The notes below the pieces were generated by a model. It searched no databases. It saw only the letters and a list, made by a program, of their open reading frames with translations, and had not been told where the DNA came from. The position numbers were made by a program, and so were the translations under genes. From positions 3,917,912-3,981,911 of the forward strand of contig CM001633.1 in NCBI GenBank assembly GCA_000309945.1: a DNA stretch of 64,000 nt. Reading direction: 5' to 3'. The DNA is from Leptolyngbyaceae cyanobacterium JSC-12 (GTDB lineage: Bacteria > Cyanobacteriota > Cyanobacteriia > Leptolyngbyales > Leptolyngbyaceae). Positions 25,740 through 35,159 of this stretch are shown here, one piece after another. How positions within the stretch are numbered: the stretch's first letter is position 1; every line of letters begins with the position of its first letter.

Positions 25740-26278
25740 GTTGAAGATATTTGTGGCTTTTTCTCGCTTTCATCTGGTTGCTTGACTATAAACACTTCTG
25801 CACAAGCGTTCAGGTTGTACTGGTAGTAGGTTGCTTTCGACCCAAAGTTCAACGCTCGCCAGTGGATGTTTTGTTTCAACGTTCCCCGGAGCCGCAAGGT
25901 GTGCAGGAACTCAGTGGAGATATCGAACTCTTCTGCAACCGCATGAGCGTTCATCCATTTTCCTCGCGTGTAGTCGTACATTTTGGGTTCGTATTCGGCT
26001 CCAACCATCCAGGTCAATACTTCTAGTTGCTCCTGGGTGATCGTGTCCTTGTTTCTGGCTGCTTGAAGCAAATCCATCATCAAATCTCCGACATAGCAGG
26101 ATTCAACGGTTTTTTGAGCATCTTCTAGCGAGTCGCATTCAACTGTGAGCAGTTGCCCATCGTCGGGGTTGAGAATGCGGTAAACGCCCTCTACAGGGAC
26201 GATGAGATAGCGCAGGTAGGCGACAGAGTTCTTGAAGTCGAAGCGATAGTAAGGCTGTAGCTCGTTACTTGTATTCAT
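25733..26278 (-). CDS. Hypothetical protein of the integrative element, 181 aa
   Basis: 181 aa, not a family I recognise. The N-terminal half is mixed alpha/beta (YYRFDFKNSVAYLRYLIVPVEGVYRIL). The C-terminal part reads like a helix-turn-helix (NAHAVAEEFDISTEFLHTLRLRGTLKQNIHWRAL), similar in style to the 82-aa HTH protein downstream. It may be the first gene of the minus-strand replication operon, transcribed from the divergent control region 26279-26397. A regulatory DNA-binding role is possible. Confidence 0.65.
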   Translation of the reverse strand: MNTSNELQPYYRFDFKNSVAYLRYLIVPVEGVYRILNPDDGQLLTVECDSLEDAQKTVESCYVGDLMMDLLQAARNKDTITQEQLEVLTWMVGAEYEPKMYDYTRGKWMNAHAVAEEFDISTEFLHTLRLRGTLKQNIHWRALNFGSKATYYQYNLNACAEVFIVKQPDESEKKPQISSTC

Positions 26279-26308
26279 AGCAGTAACTCAATTACCAACA
26301 ATCTATAG

Positions 26309-26354
26309 AGTAGTAATAAATTAGATATAAATCAATATCATATTTATTACTACT
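26309..26354. promoter_or_regulatory. Divergent control region with 13-bp inverted repeat operator
   Basis: AGTAGTAATAAAT (26309-26321) and ATTTATTACTACT (26342-26354) form a 13-bp perfect inverted repeat between the divergently read 181-aa gene and the ribbon-helix-helix gene. Further TAGTAAT (26364-26370) and CAATTAC (26290-26296) half-sites flank it. The spacer is AT-rich. This fits an operator bound by the adjacent ribbon-helix-helix protein, controlling both operons like a phage-type switch. Binding is inferred. Confidence 0.65.
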
Positions 26355-26397
26355 GCGATATTCTAGTAATTGTTCACTAATATGGAGCAATCAACGT

Positions 26398-26610
26398 ATG
26401 ACAGTGGCAAAGGTGAGTAAACGAATCCTGGTTACGATACCCGACTCAGTTCATGATGAATTGGCAGCATGGGCAGAATATCAAGGTAGACCAACGGCAA
26501 ATCTTGCGGCTTACCTGATTGAGTTAGGTATCAGGGATGCAAAGAGCAAGGGTGAATTCAAGACTCTTCCTCCCGCGGTTCAAAGCCAAGAAGGTGGTAG
26601 TAATGACTAA
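26398..26610 (+). CDS. Ribbon-helix-helix (CopG-like) regulator
   Basis: 70 aa. VSKRILVTIPDSVHDELAAWAEYQGRPTANLAAYLIELGIRDA has the beta strand followed by two helices of CopG/Arc-type repressors. It lies immediately beside a 13-bp inverted repeat, its probable operator. It is the first gene of the plus-strand operon of the element, and its stop overlaps the next ATG by 8 bases. Probably autoregulates and balances the two divergent operons. Confidence 0.8.
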   Translation: MTVAKVSKRILVTIPDSVHDELAAWAEYQGRPTANLAAYLIELGIRDAKSKGEFKTLPPAVQSQEGGSND

Positions 26611-26836
26611 CCCCAGGTACGACGAGAGCCGGGATGAAACCCGACACGCGGCTGTAAGTGAAGAAGATTGTGAAGAAATGGCAGACACTTACGAGTGGGA
26701 CTTAAAACGGGTAGAACAAAGTAATACAGATGTCCTTCCAGTTGATTGTGTGTTTGATGGCTACTGCGAGTTTCCGCCTTCTCGCATGGATCTAACGCAA
26801 GGCGACTATTTCACGGAGAAAAAGGAAGATGCGTAA
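26603..26836 (+). CDS. Small acidic hypothetical protein
   Basis: 77 aa from the ATG at 26603, which overlaps the end of the ribbon-helix-helix gene. A longer frame from 26537 has no better start. It is rich in Asp and Glu (YDESRDETRHAAVSEEDCEEMADTYEWDL). No domain recognised. It overlaps the next gene by 8 bases, so all three form one translationally coupled operon. Confidence 0.6.
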   Translation: MTNPRYDESRDETRHAAVSEEDCEEMADTYEWDLKRVEQSNTDVLPVDCVFDGYCEFPPSRMDLTQGDYFTEKKEDA

Positions 26837-27344
26837 ACTGATTCTGTTCAAGGCAGACAAAGGTGAAATTCAGAAGTATCGCAGCGAAACCGCTACAACC
26901 GTTGGTGAGTCGTTTTACCGGGTTGCAAATGCGGGGTCAGTTCCCTCGCTCATCGATACGATCGCTGAACATTATTGCTCCAGCAACAAACCTGCCCCTG
27001 AACCTGGGTATCGATTAACTGAAACTGTGCCAGATGACCAAGAATCCTTTCGGGATAGCGGCTGGGAAGTGGTGCGAGTGGACGAATACACCCCAGACAT
27101 TCCGCCTCCACATGGCTCAGAGTTTGGCTCAATCTACATTTGCTACTGTGCCTACAAGCCCGTAGCGCCAGAAGAGGCTTGGACGAAAAAGGCTCATCGC
27201 ATTGCACCTTCCCTAGATTCCTTTGGTGGCGACAAAGCTGCTTATGAAAAGTGGCTCGAATCTCAGCCCATTGCTATGCAAGAAGAATCCAAAGCGGTTA
27301 CTAATTGGATGGAGACGCAAGTAAAGCAACACGCTGAAGTCTAG
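26829..27344 (+). CDS. Hypothetical protein, 171 aa
   Basis: 171 aa, no family recognised. Begins MRKLILFKADKGEIQKYRSETATT. The middle is proline-rich with an aromatic stretch (GSEFGSIYICYCAYKPVAPEEAW), and the end is helical. No membrane or secretion signal. It is the last gene of the element's plus-strand operon and is followed by a strong terminator at 27382. Confidence 0.65.
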   Translation: MRKLILFKADKGEIQKYRSETATTVGESFYRVANAGSVPSLIDTIAEHYCSSNKPAPEPGYRLTETVPDDQESFRDSGWEVVRVDEYTPDIPPPHGSEFGSIYICYCAYKPVAPEEAWTKKAHRIAPSLDSFGGDKAAYEKWLESQPIAMQEESKAVTNWMETQVKQHAEV

Positions 27345-27381
27345 TTACTGTAAAAAGAATTCAAACTCTTATGTTTGTAAG

Positions 27382-27415
27382 CTCCCTAGAAAACCACTCT
27401 AGGGAGTCTTTTTTT
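27382..27415 (+). terminator. Rho-independent terminator of the element operon
   Basis: A 9-bp perfect stem, CTCCCTAGA and TCTAGGGAG, with the loop AAACCAC, is followed by TCTTTTTTT. It lies 37 bases after the stop of the 171-aa gene. Confidence 0.9.
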
Positions 27416-27493
27416 GATCTAAGTTATGATCTAAGGCTTTGAGATGGAAACTTGAAACTGCTTCACAGTAAGGTTTTCAGGCTTCTGAACAAT

Positions 27494-27538
27494 TGATTTG
27501 TAATCAGCCGGTCGCAAGTTCGAGTCTTGTCACCAGCT
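27494..27538 (+). other. 3' fragment of tRNA-Thr(UGU), integration site (att)
   Basis: TGATTTGTAATCAGCC holds the anticodon arm with anticodon TGT. Then come a variable loop, the T-arm GCAAG-TTCGAGT-CTTGT, and the acceptor strand CACCAGC. The 5' half of the tRNA is missing: upstream bases do not form the D-arm or acceptor partner. This is the usual trace left at one end of an element that integrated into the 3' end of a tRNA gene, and the element lies to its left. Confidence 0.8.
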
Positions 27539-27546
27539 TTGGTAGA

Positions 27547-27577
27547 AAAAGCTCGGATCCAAAGAATCCGAGCTTTT
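27547..27577. terminator. Bidirectional terminator between tRNA-Thr fragment and ndhD1
   Basis: A 12-bp perfect stem AAAAGCTCGGAT / ATCCGAGCTTTT with an A-rich 5' side and T-rich 3' side. It can end transcription from the tRNA (plus) and from ndhD1 (minus, which stops at 27617). Confidence 0.8.
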
Positions 27578-27616
27578 CTGAGGTAACCGTGCAAACTCTA
27601 ACTGTAGCTGTGCAGT

Positions 27617-29248
27617 CTACTTAAGCACTCCTAACAAATCACTTGCTGACGCTTTGGGAAGTTGTGGAGCTACCGAAACTTGAGGTAGTGCTTGGAGCGG
27701 TTGCTGAGCGATCGCCGAGACAACCGTACGAGCGCGAGTTGCAACCTGTACAGTCTTAACATCATAGGTTTGGGTCAGCAGCTTAGGGTAGAGACCCACA
27801 CCAATCACTGGAATCAACAAACAAGCAGTAACAAAGATCTCCCGTGGTCTTGCATCCCAGAATCCGCCCGTCTGCCCATATTCCTCAGCCAACTCTTCAG
27901 CCAACTCAGGATTCTGCTTACCGTAGAACACCTCACGCAACATCGAGAGTAGATAAATCGGTGTCAGAATCACCCCAACTGCAGACAACACCACCATGAC
28001 AACCTTGAAGGTTGAGGTATAGGAGTCGCTCGAAGTCATTCCCAAGAAAACCATAATTTCACTAGCAAAACCGCTCATGCCAGGCAAGGCTAGAGATGCC
28101 ATTGAGCCAGCCGTAAACAGCGCAAATACAATTGGCATCGGCTTTGCTAATCCACCCAGCTTATCCATGATTAATGTGTGAGTACGCTCGTAGGTGACAC
28201 CTGCCAGGAAGAAAAGTGCAGCCGCAATCAACCCGTGAGATACCATCTGGAGAATTGCACCACTTAATCCAACTTCGGTGTAGGAAGCGACACCCAGCAG
28301 AACGAAGCCCATGTGAGAGATGGAAGAGTAAGCAAGACGACGCTTGAGATTCCGCTGAGCAAAAGATACGAGCGCGCCATACACAATATTGACAACACCT
28401 AGAACCGCAAGAACTGGCGCAAAGTAGAAATTAGCATCTGGCAACATCTCAATATTCATGCGGATCAGAGCATATCCACCCATCTTCAGAAGTACACCTG
28501 CCAAAATCATAGAGACAGGAGAGGACGCTTCACCATGCGCATCAGGAAGCCAGGTATGCAGCGGAAACACTGGAAGCTTAACACCGTAAGCAATAAGCAG
28601 CGCAGCATAGATTAACACCTCGAAACCCAGGGAATAGTCCTTCAGCGCTAACTGGCGCATATCGAAGGTAAACTCGCCACCGTAAAACGCCATTGCTAAA
28701 GCTGCAACCAGAATGAAAATGGAGCCGATCGCAGTATACAGAATGAACTTAGTTGATGCGTAGAGACGCTTCGGTCCACCCCAGATTGAAATCAAAATGT
28801 AAACCGGAACCAGCTCTAACTCCCACATTAAGAAAAATAGGAGCATGTCTTGAGCGCAAAATACACCAATCTGGGCACTGTACATCGCCAGCATCAGAAA
28901 ATAGAAAAGGCGAGGCTTTTTAGTCACTTTCCAGGATGCCAGGATTGAAAGGGTCGTTACGAGACCTGCTAAGACAACCAGCGGCATGGAAAGACCGTCA
29001 ACCGCCAAAGACCAGTTCAAACCCAGTTGGGGAATCCAGCTAAAGGACTCGTTGAGCTGGAAGTCAGGACTGGAAAAATCGTAGTTTTGCCACAAGGTGT
29101 AAACAATTAAGGCAAAATCGACCAGACCAACGAAGAAAGCATACCAGCGTACGGTTTTACCCTGCTTATCGGGCAGTACCGGAATTAAAAGAGACGCTAC
29201 AAGGGGTAGCAGTGTGACAGTCGTTAACCAGGGAAATTGCGTACTCAT
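27617..29248 (-). CDS. ndhD1: NAD(P)H-quinone oxidoreductase subunit 4 (NdhD1)
   Basis: 543 aa from the ATG at 29248 ([19 protein letters not shown]). A longer frame with five extra codons is unlikely. It is a proton-pumping antiporter-like membrane subunit of the thylakoid NDH-1L complex, which works in respiration and cyclic electron flow around photosystem I. It has about 14 membrane segments, [13 protein letters not shown] (the conserved Glu of the NuoM family), the [21 protein letters not shown] block and KLPVFPLH. Length and start match cyanobacterial NdhD1. ndhF, often next to it, is not in the window. Confidence 0.95.
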   Translation of the reverse strand: MSTQFPWLTTVTLLPLVASLLIPVLPDKQGKTVRWYAFFVGLVDFALIVYTLWQNYDFSSPDFQLNESFSWIPQLGLNWSLAVDGLSMPLVVLAGLVTTLSILASWKVTKKPRLFYFLMLAMYSAQIGVFCAQDMLLFFLMWELELVPVYILISIWGGPKRLYASTKFILYTAIGSIFILVAALAMAFYGGEFTFDMRQLALKDYSLGFEVLIYAALLIAYGVKLPVFPLHTWLPDAHGEASSPVSMILAGVLLKMGGYALIRMNIEMLPDANFYFAPVLAVLGVVNIVYGALVSFAQRNLKRRLAYSSISHMGFVLLGVASYTEVGLSGAILQMVSHGLIAAALFFLAGVTYERTHTLIMDKLGGLAKPMPIVFALFTAGSMASLALPGMSGFASEIMVFLGMTSSDSYTSTFKVVMVVLSAVGVILTPIYLLSMLREVFYGKQNPELAEELAEEYGQTGGFWDARPREIFVTACLLIPVIGVGLYPKLLTQTYDVKTVQVATRARTVVSAIAQQPLQALPQVSVAPQLPKASASDLLGVLK

Positions 29249-29816
29249 CTTAAGAAGTGACACAAGGGATCGTGGGGATAGTGGCGTTGAGGCCGCTTAA
29301 CAAAGGTTTACAGCAACCAGCGCTTAATCCGCAGAGAAGCCCACTTACCCAAGTGGAGGACTGGCAATGCCAGACGCGCTTGAAATTGGTAACTGAGCTA
29401 GTCGGGGTATTCGCTATATCGCCCGGCACAAGTGCTACAGAGCGAAAACGACATTTGTGAACCCAGAATATGCCATCGACAGACTAAGCCAACGTCAAGT
29501 GGTAACGAATGAGAATTATTACCTATTACTAGGTTACCCTAGTTTGTAAAGATAGTTAAACTTGTTTGGATAAAAGATAACGAATTTGGGATAGATATTT
29601 TGATTGATTTTGCAAGATAAATGCCTATTCCTCCCTGAGGATCTATATGCATCAAAGCTTTCGCTCATAGAGTCGCTTATAGAGTGTGACGATCGCGGTT
29701 AGTCTCCACCCTTTTTCTGCAATATTTTTGTTACAAAATCTTGAGCAATTACTCCTGAAACTTCTACGATCGATACTCTGAAAATTGCACTCCAATAGAC
29801 AGCGAGGCAGTCGGGA
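29249..29816. other. Intergenic region upstream of ndhD1
   Basis: About 570 bases with no supported gene. The part from 29460 to 29640 is AT-rich and probably holds the ndhD1 promoter, but I see no motif clear enough to place it. Short frames here have no codon pattern or homology I can recognise. Confidence 0.4.
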
Positions 29817-30359
29817 ATGCCAAAATTTCAAGATATGACTGTATGGCGGCAAGCGGAAATATTGATGCAGCCTGCATTTATTCGGCTCATCGCGAATATT
29901 GGTAAGCAACTGGAACAATCAACCTGGAAAGGGCAATACGAAGATGTGTTGGTTTGGGAAGAAGGGGTTGATGAGGCTACAAAAGCAAAAGTCTTGCAGC
30001 TTCGGAAAGATTTAGAGCAAGCCTCAATGAACGCAGCAGAAACTGCTCCTGATACGATCGCAGACATTGAACGCACATTGGCGACTCTGCCGTCCCCTTT
30101 CCCTGGCTACCAGTTATGTTTAACTCAGGGAACTCACCAGATTTGCGTTGATTTATGGGAATTGTGCTATCGTATCTGCTTTCGAGATTACGACATAACA
30201 TCGGGAACCTCTAGAAATCGAGGGTTTGGGCAACCTCCAAGCCAAGGGGTGGAAGTAGACAAGACATTATTTGATGAAACAGGGGATGTAGATTGGCATC
30301 GGCTGGACGATAAAACAAAAAGCTTAGTGGATGGAATTTTCGCCAATCTTCCCAATTAA
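29817..30359 (+). CDS. Conserved hypothetical cyanobacterial protein, 180 aa
   Basis: 180 aa with intact frame and an ATG at 29817 (MPKFQDMTVWRQAEILMQPAFIRLI). No signal peptide, membrane segment or known catalytic motif. The sequence is helical at first, then has an aromatic/Cys stretch, GTHQICVDLWELCYRICFRDY. I believe similar proteins occur in cyanobacteria but I do not know a function. The stop lies 10 bases from the convergent exoprotein gene. Confidence 0.6.
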   Translation: MPKFQDMTVWRQAEILMQPAFIRLIANIGKQLEQSTWKGQYEDVLVWEEGVDEATKAKVLQLRKDLEQASMNAAETAPDTIADIERTLATLPSPFPGYQLCLTQGTHQICVDLWELCYRICFRDYDITSGTSRNRGFGQPPSQGVEVDKTLFDETGDVDWHRLDDKTKSLVDGIFANLPN

Positions 30360-30369
30360 CAGGGCATTT

Positions 30370-33300
30370 TTATTGGTTGCACAGGGTTGGCAGCCTGGGA
30401 AGTGCAGGATTAGCGGCTGCGATCGCGACCAGCATGACATTGCCCTGATTATCCAATGACCAGCTATTCGCTTCCACAATTACCTGTTCAGAAGCCTGAG
30501 ACGGCGAGGTGATCGAGGTTTCTGGTTGATTTCCAGTTGGGTCAGTGCCAGTTTCCACCTGATTTTCTGAGTTCTGAACAATCGGACTGTTTGCCGAGAC
30601 CCAATCTGTGATGCCCATTTCATCTGTGAAAGGGTCCGTGGGGCTACTAGGCAAGCCTCCTCGCCCCGTCACAGTGAATGCCCCAGTTCGTTGGGCATTT
30701 CTGGGTTGGCAGGTTTGGGCAATTTGCTGAGAGGGGTCTACCAGGGAAGCTGGTAGTTGTTGCAAACCACGACTAGGGTCTATATCAGGCGTATTGATAA
30801 ATACCTGATCCGCGATCGCCGGATTTGATTGAGAAAACGACGTGATGTCATTGGTGGGGAGGCGTTGTGGATCGAGTTCAAACGGATTGGTGGTGCGTAG
30901 CAATCGTTCCAGATCAGCCCGCGATCGCGGCGTAAGCCAGTAAATGCCTTGAGCATTGATTGTCAAGCGTCCACCCGCGCCACCAAAAGCATTAGCAATG
31001 ATGTCAGAATTTTCCAGCGGAGCGGCAACCACAAACAGAGCATTGATTGTGATATTGCCACCACTGCCGCCAAACCCAATCCCAACTTCAGGGGTTGATA
31101 AGATGCCCGAACGGGTTGTAATTGTAGAGTTACGCCGTAGCAACAGCAGTTCTTTCGCATTTAATTGAATATTTCCACCCTTACCAGAAATCGCTGAAGC
31201 AGAGATTGAACTGCCGCGATCAAGCCGAATAGAACGTGCTTCGATATCGATATCGCCTGATATACCTGCGTTTTCGCCCAGCGTGTTGACAAACTCGATC
31301 GCTTGCCTCAATTGCTCTGGATCAAACTGATTGATTGTTCCTGTGCTTTGCAACGCCAATAAAATGTCTCGGAAAAAAAAGCTTCCACTCGATATAGTGC
31401 TGTTATCTAAAGAAAGTTGATCGGTGGCACGGATCGTTACTTTGCCAGAATTGCCGGAGCCTAGCGTTCCTGCCAAAATACCAGCACCCTCTGAGAGGGT
31501 GACGGAATTGGTCGTGACAAAAATATCGCCACCGCGACCATTGCCAAACGTTAAAGAGAATAAGCTGGAACCAGAACTACTTAAAACAACGCGATCGCGC
31601 GCCTGAATTGAAATAGTTCCCGAATCGCCGAATCCGACCGTACCGCTGATAATAATGGCGTTATCTGTGACAAAGACGGAATCAGCCTGAATGGCAATAT
31701 CGCCTCCCTGTCCTGTCGATCCAGCGGTTGTGATGATGCTACTATTTAATCCGCCGAGAAAAACTCTGCCGCGCGCTTGAATTGTGACATCTCCAGCACT
31801 GCCGCTGCTCTTGGTCACGCTGCCTAAAAGGCTGCCATTCAACAAGTCCAGTGAGTTAACCGTGATCGAGATATTGCCACCATCCCCACTCAGTCCCAGA
31901 GTAGAGGTGTTAAGTTGGGCACCATTGGCAAACGTTAACTGAGACGCACCCAGTTGCACATCTCCCCCTCTACCTGCGATCGCCTCTAACGTACTGAAGA
32001 TACCACCGCCCTGTTCACCATTGGTTTGCAGTCCATCAAACAGCATTGAATCCCGCGCCTGAATTGTAATGTTTCCCGCGATTCCGCTCAGTCCTGCTGC
32101 TGAAGCATTAATCTGGGCTGCCCCCACAAACCTTAAAGACCCGGTAGAAATTTGAATATTGCCCCCCTGCCCCGCTCCAAGTGTCACACTGCCGATTCCT
32201 GAAAACCCACTAGTTCCTGGCAGACTGGGTGTACTGTTGTTTCCATCAAAAAAAATACTGTCGCGGACGGCAATGTTGATGTTGCCAGCATTTCCCAAAC
32301 CAAGTACGGACGTATTGATTTGAGCACTATTCGTAAAGCTTAAACTTCCGGCTGAAATGTTAATGTCCCCTCCGATTCCCAACCCAAACACAACACTGCC
32401 AATGGCAGATGAGCTGATGATGCCGCTCGTCGGATCTGGTGCGCTCACCCCATCTGCCACAACGGCATCCTGTACGCGAATCGTGATATTGCCACCTTTC
32501 CCCGACCCGAAGCCGTTGGAGGTATTCACTTGGGCACCCTGCCGCAGCGTGAGGGAACGGGCATTCATTTGAATATCCCCGGATACGCCGGATGCCTGAA
32601 CAATTTGGTTGAAGACACCGCCCCCAGTGATGGCGATCGCCTCTGTTGCATCTAGGGTAATCGTCCCGGCGCGATCAGTGGTGCCAATTGCTTGCAGAAT
32701 CCCGCCCTCTAAGCGACTGCCACCCGTCATTGTGATGTTACGCCCGGCAATCTCAATCTCACCTTCCCCTCGCGCCGTTACATTAACCGTTGAACCATTG
32801 GTCAGCGCGACATCACCACGAGGGAGGGTTGGCGGTAAGGTCAACTTTAACTGATTGCCTTGCAGCGTCAGTCCAACACTACCAGGAGCACCCATGCTTT
32901 GAATTGCAACGCTGCGATCAGGCGTTTGAATAAAGGTGTTGTCTACTTGGATATTTCCACCCACGAGGGCAAAATTGCTGAAATTATCCAGAGTTCCGGC
33001 TGCTAGGAAGGACGATCGCAGTTGAATGGGGCTGGGTGTTCTGGTAAAACCTAAGCCAATCGGCACATTCACCGTGAGCAATGGGGCTGGATCGCTCGTG
33101 CGAAACTCAATCCCGTTTGGGAACAGCAGGCGATCGGCAGTGGTTGCCAGAAATGAGCCACCGATATTTAGGCTGGCTCCTGGACCAAACACAATGCCGT
33201 TGGGGTTAAGCAGAAAAAAGTTGGCTGGATTCGTAGTGGTGATCCTGCCATTAATCGTGGAAATAAATGGATTACCTACGCCAGTGACTCGCGCAATGAC

Positions 33301-33567
33301 CGTTTGAACTGTTGGAGCGTTGACGAAAAGTGCCGTGTCCGCCGGATTGCGCAGCGAGAATTGCCCAAAGCTATGAAACAGGTTGCTGCCGCGCAGGGTG
33401 CCATTCGTAATTAAGCAGGAACCACTATCGCAGGATGCTAGCAGTGAGCCGTTGACCTGTGTACCCAGAGTTCCATCCCCAGCAATTTGCGCTTGAGCGG
33501 CGGCGACCATCGTACTACCAACAATCAGATGGCTAATCATCGCTGACAGAATGGGCGATCGCATCAT
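30370..33567 (-). CDS. Two-partner-secretion exoprotein (filamentous haemagglutinin N-terminal domain)
   Basis: 1065 aa from the ATG at 33567 (MMRSPILSAMISHLIVGSTMVAAAQAQ, a signal peptide). The open frame extends upstream to 33807 but has no homology there. Residues after the signal form a TPS (haemagglutination activity) domain with GSNLFHSFGQFSLRNPADTALF and NPANFFLLNPNGIVFGPGASLNIGGSF. The rest is a repetitive beta-helix with many GNITI/GDI repeats, ending in a Pro/Thr-rich tail. Secreted across the outer membrane by a TpsB porin, which is not in the window. Adhesin or surface protein, target unknown. Confidence 0.9.
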   Translation of the reverse strand: MMRSPILSAMISHLIVGSTMVAAAQAQIAGDGTLGTQVNGSLLASCDSGSCLITNGTLRGSNLFHSFGQFSLRNPADTALFVNAPTVQTVIARVTGVGNPFISTINGRITTTNPANFFLLNPNGIVFGPGASLNIGGSFLATTADRLLFPNGIEFRTSDPAPLLTVNVPIGLGFTRTPSPIQLRSSFLAAGTLDNFSNFALVGGNIQVDNTFIQTPDRSVAIQSMGAPGSVGLTLQGNQLKLTLPPTLPRGDVALTNGSTVNVTARGEGEIEIAGRNITMTGGSRLEGGILQAIGTTDRAGTITLDATEAIAITGGGVFNQIVQASGVSGDIQMNARSLTLRQGAQVNTSNGFGSGKGGNITIRVQDAVVADGVSAPDPTSGIISSSAIGSVVFGLGIGGDINISAGSLSFTNSAQINTSVLGLGNAGNINIAVRDSIFFDGNNSTPSLPGTSGFSGIGSVTLGAGQGGNIQISTGSLRFVGAAQINASAAGLSGIAGNITIQARDSMLFDGLQTNGEQGGGIFSTLEAIAGRGGDVQLGASQLTFANGAQLNTSTLGLSGDGGNISITVNSLDLLNGSLLGSVTKSSGSAGDVTIQARGRVFLGGLNSSIITTAGSTGQGGDIAIQADSVFVTDNAIIISGTVGFGDSGTISIQARDRVVLSSSGSSLFSLTFGNGRGGDIFVTTNSVTLSEGAGILAGTLGSGNSGKVTIRATDQLSLDNSTISSGSFFFRDILLALQSTGTINQFDPEQLRQAIEFVNTLGENAGISGDIDIEARSIRLDRGSSISASAISGKGGNIQLNAKELLLLRRNSTITTRSGILSTPEVGIGFGGSGGNITINALFVVAAPLENSDIIANAFGGAGGRLTINAQGIYWLTPRSRADLERLLRTTNPFELDPQRLPTNDITSFSQSNPAIADQVFINTPDIDPSRGLQQLPASLVDPSQQIAQTCQPRNAQRTGAFTVTGRGGLPSSPTDPFTDEMGITDWVSANSPIVQNSENQVETGTDPTGNQPETSITSPSQASEQVIVEANSWSLDNQGNVMLVAIAAANPALPRLPTLCNQ

Positions 33568-33751
33568 AATGAAGGCTCCGGCGTTGCTGAATCCTGGTCT
33601 GAACGCGTCGATCCTAATCCTCACACAGGGGAAATGCCTACAGGCTACTAAACCCAATACTGAAATCGCAAGTGTTCCAGGTACCTCGAACGTAGACTGC
33701 TTGTAGCTGCAACCGAGATAAGCTAAGAAAGTTAGTGCAAGTAAACCAGCA

Positions 33752-34807
33752 ATGATACAAGCTTTGCAAGAGAGCCAAATCAAAACAGGTGCCGTGTTTG
33801 AGTCCAATTCTCCAGTTCCTGTCAGTTTTGGGAATGACGCAATCGCCCTGAAAGCTATACAAACTGGGGTTGTCCTGTGCGATCGTTCTCATTGGGGACG
33901 GCTGCGACTCAGCGATGCGGATTGTAAAACCTTTCTGCACAATCAAAGTACCAACGACTTCAACACGCGCCAGCCCGGAGAAGGCTGCGATACAGTCTTC
34001 GTAACATCGACCGCTCGCACGATTGATCTGGCAACTGCTTATGTATTGGAAGATGCAGTGATTGTTGTTGTTTCACCAAATCGGCGCGACTATCTGATGA
34101 AATGGCTGGATCGCTACATTTTTTTTGGAGACAAGGTAAAACTTCAGGATGTTACCGAGCAAACTGCCCTGTTTAGCTTGATCGGTCCAGATAGCCATCG
34201 TTTGCTGGAAACTTTGGGAATTGAACCCCTGCACGATCGCCCCTATGCCAGTCATCGCCTAGTGAACCTCGGTGGGCAATCTGTGCGCGTGGCGGTTGGC
34301 AGTGGTTTGGCAACAGCAGGCTATACGCTGCTAATGCCTGCTGAGAGTGCCGCTCAAGTATGGGAAAGTCTGATAACTGCAGGTGCAGTACCGATGGGCG
34401 ATCGCCTCTGGGAACACTTGCGAATTTTGCAGGGGCGTCCCAAACCAGACCACGAATTGACAGACGATTACAATGCGGTAGAAGCCTGCTTGTGGCAGGC
34501 GATTTCAATCAGCAAGGGCTGTTACATTGGGCAGGAAACGATCGCCCGATTAGATACTTATAAAGGCGTGAAGCAGCAAATTTGGGGAATGTGGCTGCCT
34601 GAGAGTGCCATACCTGGAACCCCAATTACTTTAGAAGCAGAAAAAGTAGGCATCGTGACGAGCGTGACCCAGACGGATATGGGAGCGTTTGGGTTAGGAT
34701 ACGTTCGTACCAAAGCAGGTGGGGCTGGGTTGCAAGTGCAGGTAGGGGGAAGATCCACAGAACTTGTAGATCTGCCGTTTTTGCGAAGAGAACGTCAGGC
34801 AGGGTGA
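33752..34807 (+). CDS. ygfZ: Folate-binding protein YgfZ/GcvT-like
   Basis: 351 aa. GcvT-fold protein with HWGRLRLSDADCKTFLHNQSTNDF near the N-terminus and the diagnostic KGCYIGQE motif (about residue 251-258) of YgfZ. YgfZ/IBA57 proteins use folate in the assembly or repair of some Fe-S enzymes. The neighbour on the opposite strand is a small 2Fe-2S protein, fitting an Fe-S context. Overlapping aminomethyltransferase annotation is possible, but the Cys motif favours YgfZ. Confidence 0.85.
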   Translation: MIQALQESQIKTGAVFESNSPVPVSFGNDAIALKAIQTGVVLCDRSHWGRLRLSDADCKTFLHNQSTNDFNTRQPGEGCDTVFVTSTARTIDLATAYVLEDAVIVVVSPNRRDYLMKWLDRYIFFGDKVKLQDVTEQTALFSLIGPDSHRLLETLGIEPLHDRPYASHRLVNLGGQSVRVAVGSGLATAGYTLLMPAESAAQVWESLITAGAVPMGDRLWEHLRILQGRPKPDHELTDDYNAVEACLWQAISISKGCYIGQETIARLDTYKGVKQQIWGMWLPESAIPGTPITLEAEKVGIVTSVTQTDMGAFGLGYVRTKAGGAGLQVQVGGRSTELVDLPFLRRERQAG

Positions 34808-34823
34808 AGTCTCAGTGGGTAAG

Positions 34824-35138
34824 CTATGGGTTGGGGCGCTGCGGCGGATGCTTGCTCTCAGCAGGATGATAGCGAGGATACAGCATTGCCTGGATCGGTT
34901 GACCGTTGATTAAATGCCGCTCGGCGATCGCTAACACTTCCACTGGCTGCACTCGCCAATACCAGATGTCATCCGGCATAACGTGCACCATCGGACCATT
35001 TCCGCATTGCCCCATACATTGGCTCTTGAGAACCGTCCACTCCGGCACCTGCAAATTCTCGAAAGCCAGGAAAACTGCCAGAGAACCTTGCTTCTTACAC
35101 GCGCGGGACTGGCAGATCCATACGCATTTGCTACCCAC
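34824..35138 (-). CDS. Thioredoxin-like 2Fe-2S ferredoxin family protein
   Basis: 104 aa. CVWICQSRACKKQGS and the distal CMGQCGNGPMVHVMPDDIWY carry the four-Cys pattern of thioredoxin-fold 2Fe-2S ferredoxins, also seen in the NuoE-like family in cyanobacteria. Electron-transfer role in the cytoplasm, partner unknown. It is preceded on the same strand, 21 bases away, by a 46-codon ORF. Confidence 0.8.
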   Translation of the reverse strand: MGSKCVWICQSRACKKQGSLAVFLAFENLQVPEWTVLKSQCMGQCGNGPMVHVMPDDIWYWRVQPVEVLAIAERHLINGQPIQAMLYPRYHPAESKHPPQRPNP

Positions 35139-35159
35139 ATCCTCTGGCTGCCGAGTCGT

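Noticed and set aside
27494-27538. Complete tRNA-Thr gene
   Set aside because: The D-arm and 5' acceptor strand are absent upstream, so only a 3' fragment exists here.
32357-33307. Several plus-strand ORFs opposite the haemagglutinin-like gene
   Set aside because: They are antisense shadows of the repetitive exoprotein and carry no recognised domain.
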